64,000 nucleotides of DNA from Streptomyces dioscori. GTDB lineage: Bacteria > Actinomycetota > Actinomycetes > Streptomycetales > Streptomycetaceae. Position numbers and translations under genes: made by a program. Where the stretch lies: NCBI RefSeq assembly GCF_003024195.1, contig NZ_KZ679053.1:62001-126000 (forward strand), in the 5' to 3' direction. Below, piece by piece: positions 26,277 to 34,627 of the stretch (position 1 is its first letter; each line of letters opens with the position of its first letter). The notes below the pieces were generated by a model. That model was not told the DNA's origin and did no database searches. It saw only the letters and a program-made list of their open reading frames with translations.

Positions 26277-26903
26277 TCAGGACTGTGGTGCCGAGGCGGT
26301 CGCGTTCCCGACGAGTTCGGGGACGGTGCGGGCTTTGAGGATGCCTTCGACGCCGTGGAGGAAGGTGTCGGAGATCAGCTTCGGGTCGAAGAGGCAGCCG
26401 GCTGACATGGCGCCGTCGCGGAGCATGATGAAGTGGCGGCCGGCAGCATCGGCCGACCTGTCGCTGGTCTGCGCCAGCAGGTCGGTGACGGTGGTCAGGA
26501 ACCACTGCCGGTGAGCCAGGACGGTCTGGTGGATCGGATGGGCGGGGTCGGAGTACTCGGCCGCCGCGTTGAGGAAGGCGCACCCGCGGAACCCGGTGGA
26601 CTGGATACCGTCGGTGATGGATGTGGCCACCGCCCGGACCTGGTCGCTCGGCGAGGGGCTGCTGGCCTGTGCGGCGGCGACCTGCCCCCGGATGGCCTGG
26701 TCGGCCTGCGCGAGATAGGCCAGGACCAGGTCCTCCTTGCTCGCGAAGTGCCGGTACAACGTGGCCCGGGTCACCTGCGCCTCCGCGACGATCCGGTCGA
26801 TGCCGACGGAATGGATCCCCTCGGCGTAGAAGATCCGGGTTGCCGTGTTGAGCAGCCGCGTCCGCGCCTCGGAAACGATGCCGCCTTCATTACTCCGACT
26901 CAT
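26277..26903 (-). CDS. TetR family repressor, copy 1 of a paralogous pair
   Basis: A 208-residue TetR protein with helix-turn-helix near residues 28-50 (GIDRIVAEAQVTRATLYRHF). The ligand domain contains GFRGCAFLNAAAEY and a single conserved Cys in CLFDP, features shared with the paralogue at 28424. Cys in GCAFLN and GCLFD could serve as redox or electrophile sensors, which is inference. ATG 26903 is preceded by a GAACGTTC operator at 26931 lying just downstream of a TATACT -10 box, so the gene is probably autorepressed. It is the likely reader of the operator family found across 26.9-48.4 kb. Confidence 0.88.
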   Translation of the reverse strand: MSRSNEGGIVSEARTRLLNTATRIFYAEGIHSVGIDRIVAEAQVTRATLYRHFASKEDLVLAYLAQADQAIRGQVAAAQASSPSPSDQVRAVATSITDGIQSTGFRGCAFLNAAAEYSDPAHPIHQTVLAHRQWFLTTVTDLLAQTSDRSADAAGRHFIMLRDGAMSAGCLFDPKLISDTFLHGVEGILKARTVPELVGNATASAPQS

Positions 26904-26930
26904 ACGCTCACTGACCAGATCCGAAGAGAT

Positions 26931-26940
26931 AGAACGTTCG
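26931..26940. promoter_or_regulatory. Single GAACGTTC operator, TetR copy 1 promoter
   Basis: AGAACGTTCG lies between a minus-strand TATACT -10 box (near 26949-26954, with TTACAT 17 bases further upstream) and the TetR start at 26903. In that place a bound repressor would block its own gene. No partner site 50 bp away is visible here. Confidence 0.6.
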
Positions 26941-27077
26941 TTGCAAAGTATAGTACGCCCGGGCTTATGGATGTAAGGGGAAACGGCTTCGGCGGTCTCA
27001 GCTCGATCGAGTCCGTGAGCTCAAGAGTTGCCTTGCCTGATCGGGGGGAGGGGCAGTCCTCCCCCCGATGGGCGGCG

Positions 27078-27506
27078 CTAAGCCACTGTGACGTCGAGGG
27101 TCACCGGAAGGTTGCCGCGTGTCGCGTTGGAGTACGGGCACATCGCATGGGCCGCCTCAACCAGCTTGTCCGCTGTCTCCTGCGCAACGCCGGCCAGTTC
27201 GACGTGCAGGGCGGCGTTCAGGCCGAATCCGCCCTCCGGGGTCTTCACCACCCCCACCTCGACGACGACGGCGGAGTCGGAGATCTGAGTCTTCTGCTGC
27301 GCCGCTACGGCCTTGAGGGCCGAATGAAAGCACGAGGCCCAGCCTGCGGCGAACAGTTGCTCAGGGTTGGTCGCGCCGCCGGGGCCGCCCATCTCCTTCG
27401 GGATCGCCAGCGTGATGTCGAGCAGGCCGTCATTGGTCCGGGCCCTGCCTCCCGCCCTGCCGTCGCCGGTGGACGTGGCAATGCCTCTGTAAAGGGTGTC
27501 GGACAC
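27078..27506 (-). CDS. ohr: Organic hydroperoxide resistance protein (Ohr/OsmC family)
   Basis: A 142-residue cytosolic thiol peroxidase that reduces organic hydroperoxides. The two catalytic cysteines are visible: Cys59 in GWASCFHSA and Cys123 in AMCPYSNATRGN, with the Ohr-type spacing, so Ohr rather than OsmC is favoured. GTG 27506 follows GGAGAG; a TTG seven codons upstream is less likely. Its promoter carries the paired GAACGTTC operators at 27659 and 27711, and no OhrR-type MarR gene is nearby, so control by a TetR protein is the better guess. Confidence 0.92.
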   Translation of the reverse strand: MSDTLYRGIATSTGDGRAGGRARTNDGLLDITLAIPKEMGGPGGATNPEQLFAAGWASCFHSALKAVAAQQKTQISDSAVVVEVGVVKTPEGGFGLNAALHVELAGVAQETADKLVEAAHAMCPYSNATRGNLPVTLDVTVA

Positions 27507-27658
27507 TTTGTTTCTCTCCTGGTTCAATAAGCGGTCGCTTGGGCCGCTGTGTCACGTTCACGACCGTGGTTGCCATCGGCTCCTCCTGCTGACGTAGAAA
27601 TTCAGCAGACGGGGACGGGCGGTCTGGCTGCGGCGGTAGCAGCCCGTCACGGGAAGGT

Positions 27659-27720
27659 AGAACGTTCTGTCTTGCATAGTCTGGTGCGGAGGACGGCCGC
27701 TGTCAAGACAGAACGTTCTG
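27659..27720 (-). promoter_or_regulatory. Paired GAACGTTC operators at the ohr promoter
   Basis: AGAACGTTCT at 27659-27668 and GAACGTTCTG at 27711-27720, the latter inside the perfect palindrome CAGAACGTTCTG. Centres are 52 bp apart. On the minus strand the distal site runs straight into TTGACA, followed 17-18 bases later by a GACTAT-like -10 box, then the proximal site near the expected start of the message. Confidence 0.75.
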
Positions 27721-27929
27721 TTCTTCGAAGTTTTCTCGCAGGGCGGGCTGGCGGTCGGTCGTGCATGACGCTTCGGGCGTACGGGTTTCAGTGGGAGGGC
27801 TTCCTCGTCGCCTTCGCGCTGGTTCAGGGGCACTGTTGCTCCGCTTGAACGGTCCAGCGGTGCTTCGCGCTTCGACGCAGTCATCGGCGTGGGGGTGTCA
27901 AGCAGCCCGGCGTCGTGGGGGTGGCCGCC

Positions 27930-28185
27930 GCCGACTCCGCCGCACGAGTCCAGTCTGAGCTGATGCGACTGCTGGAGACACCGCGGCGGATTGCGGCCAT
28001 CAGTCCGCTGTGGCTGTCGGACATGACCAGCTGGATGTTCTCCAGGCTGCTGGCCGCTGGCCGCAGGCTGCGCAGGAACGTGGGCCGGAGCGGCTTCGAT
28101 TCGCTGTCGCCGGCCAACGCGCCGAGGATCGCGCGGTGCCCGGCGGCTCAGATCCCGGCGGCGACGACCACGGCCTGCGAGGCGA
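27930..28185 (-). pseudogene. IS256-family transposase remnant
   Basis: Reading leftward from about 28185, the pieces RIASQAVVVAAGI, a stop, AAGHRAILGALAGDSESK, FLRSL and IQLVMSDSHSGLMAAI follow the order of the catalytic core of IS256-family transposases (SQAVVVATGV, EVLG, SDAHEGLKAAI). There is an in-frame TGA in the middle and the protein is truncated at both ends. I see no intact terminal inverted repeats or target duplication. It marks past insertion between the ohr and second TetR genes. The remainder of 28186-28423 shows nothing else. Confidence 0.6.
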
Positions 28186-28423
28186 TCCGACCGCCGCTAC
28201 CCCTCGGAACCCTCCATGACCGACCTCTGCACCACCAAGCCAACCGCCCGCGAACCGCAGATCACCGCACAACCTGAATCGAGACAGCTGCCCTGACCGC
28301 ACAGAACAGCGGGGCATGATCGTCCCCAGGGCATACGCCCGCGCAAGGAACCTGACAGATCGGCCCTCTGGAAGCCTTCTCGGTCATCAGAGGCACCCGC
28401 CCGTATGTGGTCGTGAGCGGGCG

Positions 28424-29050
28424 TCACGGTCCAGCAGCTGACACCCTGTCCGGCTCGGAGTAGGGCGCTGTGACGTGAGCCCGCAGGAGCACGTCGACCC
28501 CGCGCAAAAAGGTCTCGCACACTACTGACGGATCGAACAGGCACCCAGCGGCTGTTGCACCATCACGCATCATCACGAAGTGGTGGGCCGCCGCTTCGGC
28601 GGGCGCTTCCCGCACCTTGGCGAGCAACTCCGCAACCGTCTGGAGGAACCACTGGCGGTGGGCGAGTACGGCCTGGTGCACCGGATGGTCAGGGTCGGGA
28701 TATTCGGCGACGGCGTTGAGGAACGCGCAGCCCCGGAAGCCGGGAACCTGGATCCTCTGCGCTATGGACCTGCTGAGCCTTCGCAAGGCGTCCGCTGCTG
28801 AGAGCTCGGCAGCGAGGGCCGCCTCGGCCTGTTCGCGCTCGGCTCGGTGCGACTCGTCCAGGTAGGCGAGTACAAGGTCTTCTTTGCTGGGGAAGTGCCG
28901 ATAGAAGGTCGCCCGGGTCACCTGCGCTTCCGTGACGATGCGATCAACGCCGACCGAGTGGATTCCCTCCTCGTAGAAGATCCGGCAGGCCGTGCTGAGC
29001 AGCCGGGACCGCGCATCGGAGGGTCGGCCGTTGAGGTTAGTGCGCGCCAT
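28424..29050 (-). CDS. TetR family repressor, copy 2 of a paralogous pair
   Basis: A 208-residue TetR protein, clearly paralogous to the one at 26277 over its full length: helix-turn-helix GVDRIVTEAQVTRATFYRHF and ligand-domain blocks GFRGCAFLNAVAEY and GCLFDPSVV. It keeps the same cysteines. ATG 29050 lies 19 bases from the nearer operator of a pair (29069 and 29119). Having two such repressors means the local operators may be bound by either or both; which one governs which promoter cannot be told from sequence. Confidence 0.88.
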   Translation of the reverse strand: MARTNLNGRPSDARSRLLSTACRIFYEEGIHSVGVDRIVTEAQVTRATFYRHFPSKEDLVLAYLDESHRAEREQAEAALAAELSAADALRRLSRSIAQRIQVPGFRGCAFLNAVAEYPDPDHPVHQAVLAHRQWFLQTVAELLAKVREAPAEAAAHHFVMMRDGATAAGCLFDPSVVCETFLRGVDVLLRAHVTAPYSEPDRVSAAGP

Positions 29051-29068
29051 CTTCCAATCCTAACAGAT

Positions 29069-29128
29069 AGAACGTTCGGTCTTGACGATTCGATGTAGGG
29101 ATTGACATAGTGTCAGCCAGAACGTTCT
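29069..29128. promoter_or_regulatory. Paired GAACGTTC operators, TetR copy 2 divergent promoter
   Basis: AGAACGTTCG at 29069-29078 and AGAACGTTCT at 29119-29128, centres 50 bp apart. Rightward, the first site leads into TTGACG with a CATAGT-like -10 box 17 bases on; leftward, the second leads into CTGACA toward the TetR gene. The pair therefore seems to control both directions. Confidence 0.72.
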
Positions 29129-29151
29129 ATCTAGAAGAAGGGACGTTTGCT

Positions 29152-29256
29152 GTGGCGTCAAGGGCATGGAGTGCAGACGACGTGCGTGGGCCGCCGATGG
29201 AGGACCGATCAACTGGGGAGAACCAGTGCGGACTTGCGCAGCGAGTCACCATGTGA
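29152..29256 (+). other. Possible 34-codon leader or truncated gene start
   Basis: GTG 29152 follows GAAGGGAC and the rightward operator-controlled promoter. The 34-residue frame (from VASRAWSADDV) ends at TGA 29254-29256. It could be the surviving 5' end of a gene that was lost, or simply chance; I do not recognise it. The stretch 29257-29434 shows nothing else. Confidence 0.2.
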
Positions 29257-29434
29257 CGCGCTGGCCCCCGAGCGGCGCAGATTGCCACCCACGCAGCATC
29301 GTGCCGTATGCCGCCTGCACCGACACATGTCCCCGCCGCGGATGGGCTGCCGGCCGGGAAGTGGCGGCGGAGAGCCCATGATCCGCCCAGCCCCCGCCCA
29401 CCCTCACCGTTGCATGTCCCGCAGGAGACGCGCC

Positions 29435-29647
29435 ATGCCTTATTGGGCTGTCACCATTCCGACCCACACCGCTGACGGTACGTCCGGCGTCCATGTCTTC
29501 ATCGTCACCGCCGACCGCCCCGAGCAAGCCCGCGGCCGCGCCCTGGCGAAGGCGGACATGCCGATGTCGCTGCGCCATCGCCGCAACGCGGCCCTGCGCC
29601 TCGCCGCTCTGACCATTGCCGAGATAACGCCCCGATGGGGCATGTGA
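29435..29647 (+). CDS. Small hypothetical protein
   Basis: A 70-residue frame beginning MPYWAVTIPTHTADG, with GGAG eight bases upstream of ATG 29435. It is hydrophilic apart from a short beta-like stretch (SGVHVFIVTA), with arginine-rich C terminus and no membrane segment or metal motif. Reading the upstream continuation of the frame gives arginine/proline-rich noise, so I start it here. A strong terminator follows at 29837. It may be expressed from the rightward operator-controlled promoter at 29069-29128. Function is unknown. Confidence 0.45.
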   Translation: MPYWAVTIPTHTADGTSGVHVFIVTADRPEQARGRALAKADMPMSLRHRRNAALRLAALTIAEITPRWGM

Positions 29648-29836
29648 CCTCACACGACGTTCCGTCGCCGTCCCTTGTGATCAGATCGGCCGACGGGGCG
29701 GATCTCCTGCTCACGTCGCGGGAAAGGGTGTGCCCCTGGAGTTCCCGAAGGGGAGGTGTGCGGTCCCCGCCCTCCACTCCATCGTCGGTGATCGCTGCGG
29801 GCGGCGTGCTCGTCCTTCGGTGTGTGACTGTTCCAG

Positions 29837-29880
29837 GGCCCTCGGCCACCGCGGCAGTTGTCGCGCGGTGGCCGAGGGCC
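29837..29880. terminator. Strong terminator hairpin
   Basis: A perfect 17-base stem (GGCCCTCGGCCACCGCG at 29837-29853, complement at 29864-29880) with a ten-base loop and TTGT after it. It lies 190 bases after the small hypothetical gene and 50 bases before the next operator-controlled promoter, so it insulates the two. Confidence 0.8.
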
Positions 29881-29929
29881 TTGTCGTGGGCAGGTTCTGG
29901 GCCCGTCGGGGGACGCGCAAGGCCTAGGT

Positions 29930-29991
29930 AGAACGTTCTGTCTTGACAGATTGTGCCGGAGTGGTCATGCTGTTTATAGATGGAACGTTCG
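29930..29991 (+). promoter_or_regulatory. Paired GAACGTTC operators, DUF308/oxidoreductase promoter
   Basis: AGAACGTTCT at 29930-29939 is followed by TTGACA at 29944-29949; GGAACGTTCG at 29982-29991 is the second site. Centres are 52 bp apart. A -10 box is expected between them, near 29967-29979 (CATGCT or TATAGA). This is the clearest rightward copy of the paired arrangement. Confidence 0.75.
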
Positions 29992-30104
29992 GTATACCTC
30001 CGGAGGTTCTAGCGGCTCACAAAGGGGCCGTCGTCTGGAGCAAGCCGAACGTGCCAACTGCTGAATCGCACCTTCGACTTCGCCGCAACTTCGAAAGGAT
30101 CATC

Positions 30105-30662
30105 GTGACCACCGTTGACACTCCCGCTGTCGGGGGCATCGCGCCGGCTCTGCGCCAGCTGTACCTTGTGCGATTCGCATTCGCCATCGTCTGGGCGGTC
30201 CTCGTGTTCGCCACCGCGTCCGAACTCGGCGCGCTCGGCATCGCCCTGGTCGTCATCTACCCGCTCTTCGACGTCGCCTCCGCGGTCTGGGACTCCCGCT
30301 CGTCCGGCGACAACGGACAGGTTCGTGGTCTGCAGGTCAACATGGCCATCAGCCTCGTCGCCGCTGCGGGTCTGGCCGTCGCCAGTGCCTCCGGAGTGCC
30401 GGCCGTCCTGCGTGTGTGGGGCGTCTGGGCGATCGTCTCCGGAATAGTCCAGCTGATCGTGGCTGTCAGGCGCCGCGCGATGGGCGGTCAGTGGCCGATG
30501 ATCCTCAGTGGCGGCATCTCCGTGCTGGCCGGCGCCAACTTTGTCGCGAGCGCCTCGGGGACGGACCCCGCGCTCAGCGGCGTGGCCGGTTACGCCGTGC
30601 TCGGCGGCATCTTCTTCCTCGTCTCGGCCCTGCGTCTCGGCCGCTCCAGCAAGGAGATCTGA
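30105..30662 (+). CDS. DUF308 (HdeD-like) membrane protein
   Basis: A 185-residue protein with about six hydrophobic helices arranged in pairs, as in the DUF308/HdeD family; HdeD itself is linked to acid resistance in enterobacteria. There is no enzyme motif. GTG 30105 follows AAAGGA; upstream in-frame codons lie across the operator. The gene is one base from the oxidoreductase gene and shares its operator-controlled promoter, so it probably acts in the same stress response, perhaps at the membrane. Confidence 0.78.
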   Translation: MTTVDTPAVGGIAPALRQLYLVRFAFAIVWAVLVFATASELGALGIALVVIYPLFDVASAVWDSRSSGDNGQVRGLQVNMAISLVAAAGLAVASASGVPAVLRVWGVWAIVSGIVQLIVAVRRRAMGGQWPMILSGGISVLAGANFVASASGTDPALSGVAGYAVLGGIFFLVSALRLGRSSKEI

Positions 30663-30663
30663 C

Positions 30664-32103
30664 ATGGACGACAAGACCTACGACGTCATCGTCATCGGCG
30701 CGGGTCCGGTCGGGGAGAACGTCGCTGACCGGGTGGTGCAGGGCGGCCTGAGCGCGGCCGTCGTCGAGCGGGAACTGGTCGGAGGCGAGTGCTCGTACTG
30801 GGCCTGTATGCCGACCAAGGCGCTGCTGCGCAGCGGGGCGGCGCTCCGCGCGGCTCGACAGGTGCCCGGTGCCCGTGAAGCGGTGACAGGTGATCTGGAT
30901 GTCGCTGCCGTGCTCAAGCGCCGAGATGCCTTCGCTTCGAACTGGAGGGACGACGGGCAGGCGTCCTGGCTTGAGCAGGTGGGTGTGCCGCTGTACCGCG
31001 GACACGGTCGCGTCAGCTCCACCCGGGTTGTCGAGGTGACCGGCAAGGACGGCTCCACGGCCACGCTGACCGCGCGACACGCGGTCGTCGTCGCGACCGG
31101 AAGCGGCGCGCTGGTCCCGGATCTGGAAGGACTGCGCCAGGCAAAGCCCTGGACGAGCCGGGAAGCGGTTGTGACGGGCGAAGTCCCGGGTCGGCTCGCC
31201 ATCATCGGCGGTGGCGTGGTCGCATCGGAGATGGCGACCGCGTTCGCAGGCCTGGGCGCAGCGGTGACGGTGCTGGCGCGTGACGGAGTGCTGCCTCTGG
31301 CGGAGCCGTTCGCCGGTGAGCATGTCGTCAAGTCGCTGCGTGAGAGCGGCGTGTCCGTCCGCCTCGGAGCCGAGGCGGCGTCCGTCAAGCGAGCCGACGA
31401 CGGAACGGTGTCCATCACGCTCACCAACGGTGAGCAGGTCGAAGCCGATGAACTGCTCGTCGCGATCGGCCGTACGCCCAACACGCAGGACATCGGCCTG
31501 GACGCGGTCGGTCTGACGCCCGGGGCCTGGCTCACCGTCGACGACACCATGCGGGTCGTCGGCGAGGACGGCGCACTGTTCGATGACGGATGGCTGTATG
31601 CCGCGGGCGACGTCAACCGGCGCGTTCTGCTGACCCATCAGGGCAAGTACCAGGCCCGCGCCGTCGGCGATGTCATCGTGGCCCGGGCCAAGAACGGGAC
31701 GGTCGAGCAGGGTCGGTGGGGTCGGCACGTGGCGACGTCCGACGAACGCGCTGTACCGCAGGTGGTCTTTACCGAGCCGGAGGTCGCGTCGGTGGGGCTG
31801 ACCGCAGCCGCCGCCGAGGCCGCCGGGTTGCGGATCCGTGTCGTCGACTACGACTTGGCCGCGACTGCCGGCTCCTCGCTGCAGGCCGAGGCATACCGCG
31901 GTCAGGCGAGGATGGTGGTGGACGAGGACCGGAAGGTGATCGTCGGATTCACGCTGGTCGGCCCGGATGTCGCGGAGCTGCTGCACGCGGCGACGATCGC
32001 GGTGGTCGGGGAGGTGCCGCTTGACCGGCTGTGGCACGCGGTGCCTGCATTCCCCACGGTGAGTGAGGTGTGGCTGCGTCTGCTGGAAACCTACGGCCGC
32101 TGA
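30664..32103 (+). CDS. FAD-dependent pyridine nucleotide-disulfide oxidoreductase
   Basis: A 479-residue flavoprotein of the dihydrolipoamide dehydrogenase/mycothione reductase/mercuric reductase family. The FAD motif (VIVIGAGPVGEN), the redox-active CxxxxC at Cys43 and Cys48 (GGECSYWACMPTKALL), the NAD(P) motif (IIGGGVVASEMA) and the C-terminal His-Glu region (WHAVPAFPTVSE) are all present, so it should be active. The N-terminal heavy-metal domain of MerA is absent. It likely reduces a low-molecular-weight disulfide or quinone with NAD(P)H. ATG 30664 follows AAGGAGA. With DUF308 it forms a two-gene operon under the paired operators. Confidence 0.87.
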   Translation: MDDKTYDVIVIGAGPVGENVADRVVQGGLSAAVVERELVGGECSYWACMPTKALLRSGAALRAARQVPGAREAVTGDLDVAAVLKRRDAFASNWRDDGQASWLEQVGVPLYRGHGRVSSTRVVEVTGKDGSTATLTARHAVVVATGSGALVPDLEGLRQAKPWTSREAVVTGEVPGRLAIIGGGVVASEMATAFAGLGAAVTVLARDGVLPLAEPFAGEHVVKSLRESGVSVRLGAEAASVKRADDGTVSITLTNGEQVEADELLVAIGRTPNTQDIGLDAVGLTPGAWLTVDDTMRVVGEDGALFDDGWLYAAGDVNRRVLLTHQGKYQARAVGDVIVARAKNGTVEQGRWGRHVATSDERAVPQVVFTEPEVASVGLTAAAAEAAGLRIRVVDYDLAATAGSSLQAEAYRGQARMVVDEDRKVIVGFTLVGPDVAELLHAATIAVVGEVPLDRLWHAVPAFPTVSEVWLRLLETYGR

Positions 32104-32155
32104 CACACGCGACTGATGTTCTCTGCCCCGCCCGAGCCCGACGGGATGAGACGAC

Positions 32156-32192
32156 AGCACGCCCCCTGCCTCCCCGCAGGGGGTTTCGTGCT
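32156..32192 (+). terminator. Terminator of the DUF308-oxidoreductase operon
   Basis: CCCCCTGC at 32162-32169 and GCAGGGGG at 32176-32183 form the inner stem with TTT after it; AGCACG/CGTGCT extend it outward to 32156 and 32192. It starts about 50 bases after the oxidoreductase stop. The remaining 32193-32530 shows no recognised gene; a short protein-like frame (VWTFPAGEAQAV) near 32390 is too weak to call. Confidence 0.78.
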
Positions 32193-32530
32193 TCTTCCGG
32201 CGCCAACGCGGCGGACCGCCCGGCGCGGCGCGGAACAGGCCCTTGTCGGGCTCGGCCGACCTGTACCGATGTCGGGTCGGGCGCCCCGGTCGTGTGGCGG
32301 CAGGCCGCATGGCTCGCGACCGGGCGCAACGGGCATGAGTAACTTCAGCGGCACCCTCGCGGCCTTCCAGGACTACCGCCCACATCGGTGTGGACCTTCC
32401 CGGCTGGAGAAGCCCAGGCGGTCGCGACCTGGCCCGCAGCGCTCGGCGCCCGCGTCGTCGATGCCGAGGGTGCGGCACGGACGGCGACGTGCGATGACGT
32501 CTCTTGCCTGCACCCCGCCGTGCATCGGAT

Positions 32531-32549
32531 AGAACGTTCGGTCTATACT
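32531..32549 (+). promoter_or_regulatory. GAACGTTC operator with -10 box at the egtA promoter
   Basis: AGAACGTTCG at 32531-32540 is followed by TATACT at 32544-32549, 38 bases before the egtA start. The -35 region at 17 bases distance (TGCATC) is poor. Only one site is visible at this promoter. Confidence 0.68.
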
Positions 32550-32586
32550 TAGCGATGTCCTCTGCGTCTTTCTGAAGGATCTCCAC

Positions 32587-33888
32587 ATGTTCGAATCGAT
32601 GGTCGGCCGCATCCGGACCCCTGACGCACTCGGCGAGGCCGAGGCCGAGGCGCTGGTCCACGGCATCTGCTTCAAGACCGGTCCCCCCGAGCGCCTGGGC
32701 GTCGAGGTGGAATGGCTTGTCCACCAACTGGACGCTCCGCAGACGCCGGTGTCGCCCGAACGACTCTCCACGGCGTACACCGCACTGCGGGCACTGCCTC
32801 TCACGTCCTCCTTGACCGTCGAACCCGGTGGTCAGCTGGAACTGAGTTCGCTGCCTGCCACCTCGCTCATGGATTGCATCCGCACCGTCTCAGCCGACCT
32901 CGACTCGGTCCGTGCGGTGCTGCGCGACGTCGGCCTCGGCATCGTCGGCCTGGGCCACGATCCCTGGCACGCGCCACGCCGCTTTCTGCGGCAGCCTCGG
33001 TACGACGCCATGGAAGCCCACTTCGAGCGGCTCGGCCCCGCCGGCCGCTACATGATGTGCAGTACCGCGTCCGTGCAGGTCTGCGTGGACGCGGGGTATG
33101 AAGAGCCGGGCCCCCTCGGCCACGTACGCCGTTGGTGGCTGGCACATCACCTGGGGGCCGTCCTGCTCGCATCATTCGCGAACTCGCCGATGGCCGACAA
33201 CAGGCCCACCGGCTGGCGATCCACCCGGCAGCTGCGCTGGATGCAGATCGGCGCGGGCCGCGCGGGCGGCGCTCCGCTGGACACTCATCCGCGTACCAGC
33301 TGGGCGCGGCACGTCCTGCACGCGCCAGTGATGTGCATACGCCGCGACAGCGGACCGTGGGACGTGCCGGACGATCTGACCTTGCGGGACTGGACACGCC
33401 ACCTGATGCCGAGACCGCCACTGCACGGCGATCTCGACTACCACGTGACCACCCTCTTCCCGCCCGTCCGGCCGCGCGGCCACCTGGAATTGCGCATGAT
33501 CGACGCGCAGCCCGGTGATGACGGCTGGATCGTGCCCCTCGCGGTGACAGCGGCACTGTTCGACGATCGCGAGGCGACCGACATCGCCTGTCGCGCTGTC
33601 GAGCCGCTCGCCGCACGCACACTCGGCCGACAGGCCCCGCGCAATCCCCTGTACGAGATCGCCGCCCGTGACGCGCTCACCGATCCGGGGCTGCGGGAGG
33701 CTGCCGTCACGTGCTTCACCGCTGCCCTCGACGCCCTGCCCCGGCTCGGCGCCACGACTGCGGTCCAGGACGCCGTATCCGCGTTTCTGGAGCGCTACGT
33801 GTCGCGGGGCCGCTGCCCCGCCGACGACATGCTGGTCATGGAAGGCGGCACCGGCCATGGTCGGCTCAGCGAGGAGTACGGCCCATGA
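32587..33888 (+). CDS. egtA: Glutamate-cysteine ligase EgtA
   Basis: A 433-residue enzyme of the actinobacterial EgtA/GshA-like group, which joins glutamate and cysteine to gamma-glutamylcysteine, used by EgtB in ergothioneine synthesis. Conserved pieces include GVEVEWLVH near the start, EPGGQLELSS, GHDPWHAPRR and MMCSTASVQVCVD, and HLELRMIDAQ in the C-terminal half. Length is normal and no damage is visible. It is preceded by the stress operator at 32531 and overlaps the start of egtB as ATGA. Since egtB is broken, its product may serve another purpose here or the function may be completed elsewhere in the genome. Confidence 0.88.
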   Translation: MFESMVGRIRTPDALGEAEAEALVHGICFKTGPPERLGVEVEWLVHQLDAPQTPVSPERLSTAYTALRALPLTSSLTVEPGGQLELSSLPATSLMDCIRTVSADLDSVRAVLRDVGLGIVGLGHDPWHAPRRFLRQPRYDAMEAHFERLGPAGRYMMCSTASVQVCVDAGYEEPGPLGHVRRWWLAHHLGAVLLASFANSPMADNRPTGWRSTRQLRWMQIGAGRAGGAPLDTHPRTSWARHVLHAPVMCIRRDSGPWDVPDDLTLRDWTRHLMPRPPLHGDLDYHVTTLFPPVRPRGHLELRMIDAQPGDDGWIVPLAVTAALFDDREATDIACRAVEPLAARTLGRQAPRNPLYEIAARDALTDPGLREAAVTCFTAALDALPRLGATTAVQDAVSAFLERYVSRGRCPADDMLVMEGGTGHGRLSEEYGP

Positions 33889-34540
33889 ACCACCCTGCCG
33901 ACGACACCTTCGCCACAGCGGCAGGCGAAGCGAGTCCGGACATCGAAACGCTGCGCGAGCGGGCTCTCTCCGCGCTCGTCACCGTTCGCGAACGCACCAT
34001 GTTGCTGACCAGTTGAGTGGAAGGCCCCGAGCTGACCGCCCAGGTGTCTCCCCTGATGTCTCCCCTGGTGTGGGACCTGGCGCATATCGCCAACCAGGAG
34101 GAGCAATGGCTGCTGCGCGCCGTCGCCGGGCAGGAGGCGATCCGGCCCGAGATCGACAGCCTGTACGACGCGTTCGAGCACCCACGTTCCGAACGGCCCG
34201 GCCTGCCGCTGCTCGCGCCCGACGAGGCCCGCCGGTACGCGGCCGACATCCGTGCACGAGCCCTGGACGTGCTGCAGGAAGCCGCGTTCCACGGCACGCG
34301 GCTGACGGAGGCGGGCTTCGCCTTCGGCATGATCGCCCAGCACGAACAGCAGCACGACGAGACCATGCTGGTCACCCATCAGCTCCGCGCCGGGCCGCAA
34401 GCGCTGACCGCCCCCGATCCCGCCCCCGCACCCCTGTTCGCCGGCCCGGCGGAGGCGCTGATTCCCGGCGGGCCGTTCACCATGGGCACGTCGTCGGAGC
34501 CGGGGCCCTGGACAACGAACGGTCCGAGCTGACGCCGAGC
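33885..34540 (+). pseudogene. egtB: Broken egtB (ergothioneine sulfoxide synthase)
   Basis: ATG 33885 overlaps the egtA stop (ATGA). The frame runs 43 codons to a TGA at 34014-34016, then continues in the same frame with unmistakable EgtB sequence: LMSPLVWDLAHIANQEEQWL and QHEQQHDETML, the DinB-type iron-binding histidine region. After GGPFTMGTSSEP the reading shifts to another frame (ALDNERSEL) and stops matching at about 34540, before the C-terminal catalytic sulfatase-modifying-like domain. So there is one nonsense codon, one frameshift and loss of more than half the protein. egtC and egtD, which usually follow, are absent. Confidence 0.85.
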
Positions 34541-34627
34541 GTGAGCGGCAGCGTCAGGAGCGCCGGTGAGTACGAGGCGAGCGAGGGGCCTGAGCCCCAG
34601 CCTCACTTGCGACCCAGCAGTGCAGGT

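Noticed and set aside
32390..32530. Short protein-like frame (VWTFPAGEAQAV) before egtA
   Set aside because: It has no start with a ribosome site, no family match by eye, and runs into the egtA promoter.
34014..34016. TGA within egtB read as a selenocysteine codon, since it may replace a cysteine codon
   Set aside because: No selenocysteine insertion element or selenoprotein genes are seen, and the gene also has a frameshift and lacks its C-terminal domain, so simple decay explains it.
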